From positions 3,658,001 to 3,722,000 of the forward strand of contig NZ_CP027712.1 in the NCBI RefSeq assembly GCF_003945765.1: a DNA stretch of 64,000 nt, given 5' to 3'. Shown piece by piece: positions 62,394 to 64,000 of the stretch (the stretch's first letter is position 1; each line of letters opens with the position of its first letter). The stretch comes from Pseudomonas chlororaphis subsp. chlororaphis (lineage in GTDB: Bacteria; Pseudomonadota; Gammaproteobacteria; Pseudomonadales; Pseudomonadaceae). A program made the position numbers and the translations under genes. The notes below the pieces were generated by a model. That model saw only the letters and a program-made list of their open reading frames with translations, was not told the origin of the DNA and did no database searches.

Positions 62394-62444
62394 TAGTTGC
62401 CTTGCTTAGAAATAGTTGCCTTGCTGGAAATAGTTGCCTTGCTA
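62394..62444 (-). repeat. Triplicated 18-19-nt unit in the prtB leader
   Basis: Three direct copies of TAGTTGCCTTGCT (plus strand) begin at 62394, 62413 and 62431, immediately upstream of the ribosome site of the protease gene. On the minus strand they read AGCAAGGCAACTA and lie in the 5' leader. Confidence 0.7.
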
Positions 62445-62531
62445 GAGGAAACACCGCGCCAGACCCGGCGCGGGTGGTTTTACCGAACAGCCGGCCCGCC
62501 AACGGCGAGCCGTGCTGTACCGATAGCGGCT

Positions 62532-62563
62532 GCCGTGTCGACGCGACCTTGCGTCGACACGGC
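62532..62563 (-). terminator. Strong hairpin between the two protease genes
   Basis: Perfect 13-bp stem GCCGTGTCGACGC / GCGTCGACACGGC with a 6-nt loop, 17 nt after the partial protease's stop. There is no T-run on the minus strand, so read-through or attenuation is possible. Confidence 0.6.
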
Positions 62564-62579
62564 GCTGTCAAAAGCCGGG

Positions 62580-64000
62580 TCAGAACTGCCAGTTCAGGCT
62601 CAACCCCGCCCCGTGGTTCTTCTCACGGCTGGCCAGCTGGCCGTTGTAATCCAGGCTCAGGCGCAGGTCCCGGCTCAGCGCCAGGCTGGCATGGGCGCCG
62701 ACCAGCGCGGCATTGCGCGGCAGCGAGGTGCTTTCGACGCTGAACGGCGTGCCGCCGGAAGCAAAGGCCAGGTGTTCCTCGGCCCGGGTGTTGCTCAGGT
62801 TGTGCTGCCAGCCCAGGGAGCCGGAAAGGTCCAGGCGGGTTTGCCCGGACAGCTCGAGGCTTTTCAGGGCGCGCAGGCCGAGGGTACTGAGTGCGGCTTC
62901 GCGACTGTCGCTGCCGCCTTTCAACGCCGCGGCGTCGCCCTTCTCGCTGAAGCTGTCGCGGTGCAGGTGCACGTAGGCCAGGTTGGCGAACGGTTCCAGG
63001 GCCAGCGCCGGCAGGTCGAGGCGATAAGCCGCCTCGCCGAAGACCTGGCTGGTACGGGCATCGACCTTGGCTTTCTGCTTGCCGCTGACTTCGCCGAACT
63101 GCAGGTCGCGCTTGACGTCGGCGCGATGCCAGCTGTGGGCCGCGCCCGCGCTCAGGCGCCAGGCGCCCAGCTCGTGGCCGAGGTAGGTGCCCAGGTGATA
63201 GCTGTCCACCGAGGCTTTGGAATGGGTGCCGCCGCCCATGCTCAGGGAGCTGTCGCTGTAGCCGACGAAGGCGCCCAGGCGCGTGCTGTCGCTGAGCGCG
63301 CCATCAGCCCCCAGCAGCAACCCGCCGATGGACGTGTTGTAGCCCTCGGTGTCGTGGCTGCCGTCGTTCTTGCCCCAGGCGCCCAGCACCTTGAGCCAGA
63401 GGTTGCCCTCGCTCTGCACCACCGTGCCCGGGACCTGCAGACGCTCGCCAACCGCATCGCGCAGCTGCCGGCTGTCGTTGAGCAGCATCGAACCCAGCGC
63501 CGGGTAGATTTCCCCGGACAGCTGCTGGAACGCCTGTTGCGCCACACCGGCGCTCGGCGAGCGCAGCAGGCTTTCATACACCGGGTTACCGGCCCCCAGT
63601 TGCTCGGCGGCGGCCGCCACCGAGCGCTGGTTCGGGGTCAGGCCGACACTGGCGAACGAGGTGGCGTTACGCCCGATGCTCAGCTGCACGCCGCTGGCCG
63701 AATAATCGAGGCTGCCGCCGAGGAACAGATAGTTCGGTTCCACCGAGCCGAAGCGCCCGTCGATGCCGTTCGCCGCCTGGAGGATCTGGTACTGGCTGCC
63801 GATCAGGCTTTGCGTCTGTTGCAGGCTGAGCAGCTGCGGGCTGTTTTCCAGGGCCAGGGTGACCCCGGCGCCGTTGAGGGTGGCCTTGCCGCCAGCGACG
63901 ATGCGGTCGCTGCTGGTGGGCGACAGCTCCACGGCATAGGTCGAGCCCGGCTGGAAGGTCACGTCCCCCGCCACCTGCAAGGTGCCGATGGAGTTGCCCG
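62580..64000 (-). CDS. Autotransporter serine protease, C-terminal part (PrtA/PspA-like, cut by window edge)
   Basis: About 473 residues are visible, and the frame continues past 64000. They contain the PATR-like linker (GNSIGTLQVAGDVTFQPGS) and an autotransporter barrel ending SLNWQF. The sequence is a clear paralogue of the 59298-62381 protease: YLFLGGSLDYSASGVQL, ATSFASVGLTPNQRSVAAAAE and the barrel all align. The protease domain must lie beyond the window. It is upstream of the second protease and the lipases, matching the aprDEF-prtA-prtB-lipase order of the P. fluorescens group. Confidence 0.85.
   Translation of the reverse strand, partial: GNSIGTLQVAGDVTFQPGSTYAVELSPTSSDRIVAGGKATLNGAGVTLALENSPQLLSLQQTQSLIGSQYQILQAANGIDGRFGSVEPNYLFLGGSLDYSASGVQLSIGRNATSFASVGLTPNQRSVAAAAEQLGAGNPVYESLLRSPSAGVAQQAFQQLSGEIYPALGSMLLNDSRQLRDAVGERLQVPGTVVQSEGNLWLKVLGAWGKNDGSHDTEGYNTSIGGLLLGADGALSDSTRLGAFVGYSDSSLSMGGGTHSKASVDSYHLGTYLGHELGAWRLSAGAAHSWHRADVKRDLQFGEVSGKQKAKVDARTSQVFGEAAYRLDLPALALEPFANLAYVHLHRDSFSEKGDAAALKGGSDSREAALSTLGLRALKSLELSGQTRLDLSGSLGWQHNLSNTRAEEHLAFASGGTPFSVESTSLPRNAALVGAHASLALSRDLRLSLDYNGQLASREKNHGAGLSLNWQF

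Noticed and set aside
59259..62396. 1045-codon plus-strand open frame
   Set aside because: Exact shadow of the autotransporter protease, which has catalytic motifs and a barrel.

Overview
The window reads as a chromosome segment of a fluorescent Pseudomonas close to the P. chlororaphis / P. protegens group. It is GC-rich, genes are densely packed with many ATGA/GTGA overlaps, REP-type palindromes sit between genes, and two class I.3 lipases (PueA/PueB type) lie next to two autotransporter subtilases, an arrangement known from that group. No rRNA, tRNA, insertion sequence, prophage or CRISPR array was seen.

Region 1 (1-20000) is almost entirely on the minus strand and devoted to amino-compound catabolism: a HAD hydrolase cut by the window edge, a GabT2-like transaminase, a tartrate/D-malate dehydrogenase, a semialdehyde dehydrogenase, an ArgE-like deacylase, a three-subunit opine-oxidase/HcnABC-like flavoenzyme, a peptide-type ABC importer with one fused double ATPase and a Tat-type binding protein, a second DAO-family oxidase, a HAD hydrolase and another aldehyde dehydrogenase. 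Genes from 15876 down to 6521 form one tightly overlapped run, suggesting import of an N-substituted amino compound, oxidative cleavage, deacylation and aldehyde oxidation. Two tandem arrays of about 131-bp palindromic repeats flank the dehydrogenase pair.

Region 2 (20000-25000) holds small independent genes: a GNAT acetyltransferase, a cupin, an Asp/Arg-rich lipoprotein, a lipoprotein polysaccharide deacetylase, a phosphoribosyltransferase and a tandem universal stress protein.

Region 3 (25000-35700) looks like organosulfur or nitrogen scavenging: a complete SsuABC-like importer behind a convincing sigma-54 promoter, a second importer (Tat-type binding protein) in an operon with an acyl-CoA-dehydrogenase-like flavoprotein and an AhpD-like protein, an orphan SsuA-like protein, an AraC regulator and an XRE-cupin regulator translationally coupled to a 53-residue protein.

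Region 4 (35700-39950) includes an SDR/AraC pair, a molbindin, an aldo/keto reductase and the most unusual gene of the window: a 166-residue protein in which 67 residues are Met and 16 are Cys, exactly half, built from two copies of a roughly 53-residue module.

Region 5 (40000-48600) is a Roc/Bvg-like signalling locus: hybrid kinase, receiver-EAL protein, hybrid kinase with HPt, RcsB-like regulator. Region 6 (48600-55300) has a TetR/serine-hydrolase pair with a palindromic operator, a FAN1 nuclease coupled to an Fe-S helicase, and two small envelope proteins. Region 7 (55600-64000, minus strand) is the secreted enzyme cluster: autotransporter protease (partial), autotransporter protease, lipase PueB, lipase PueA, ending in a clear terminator.
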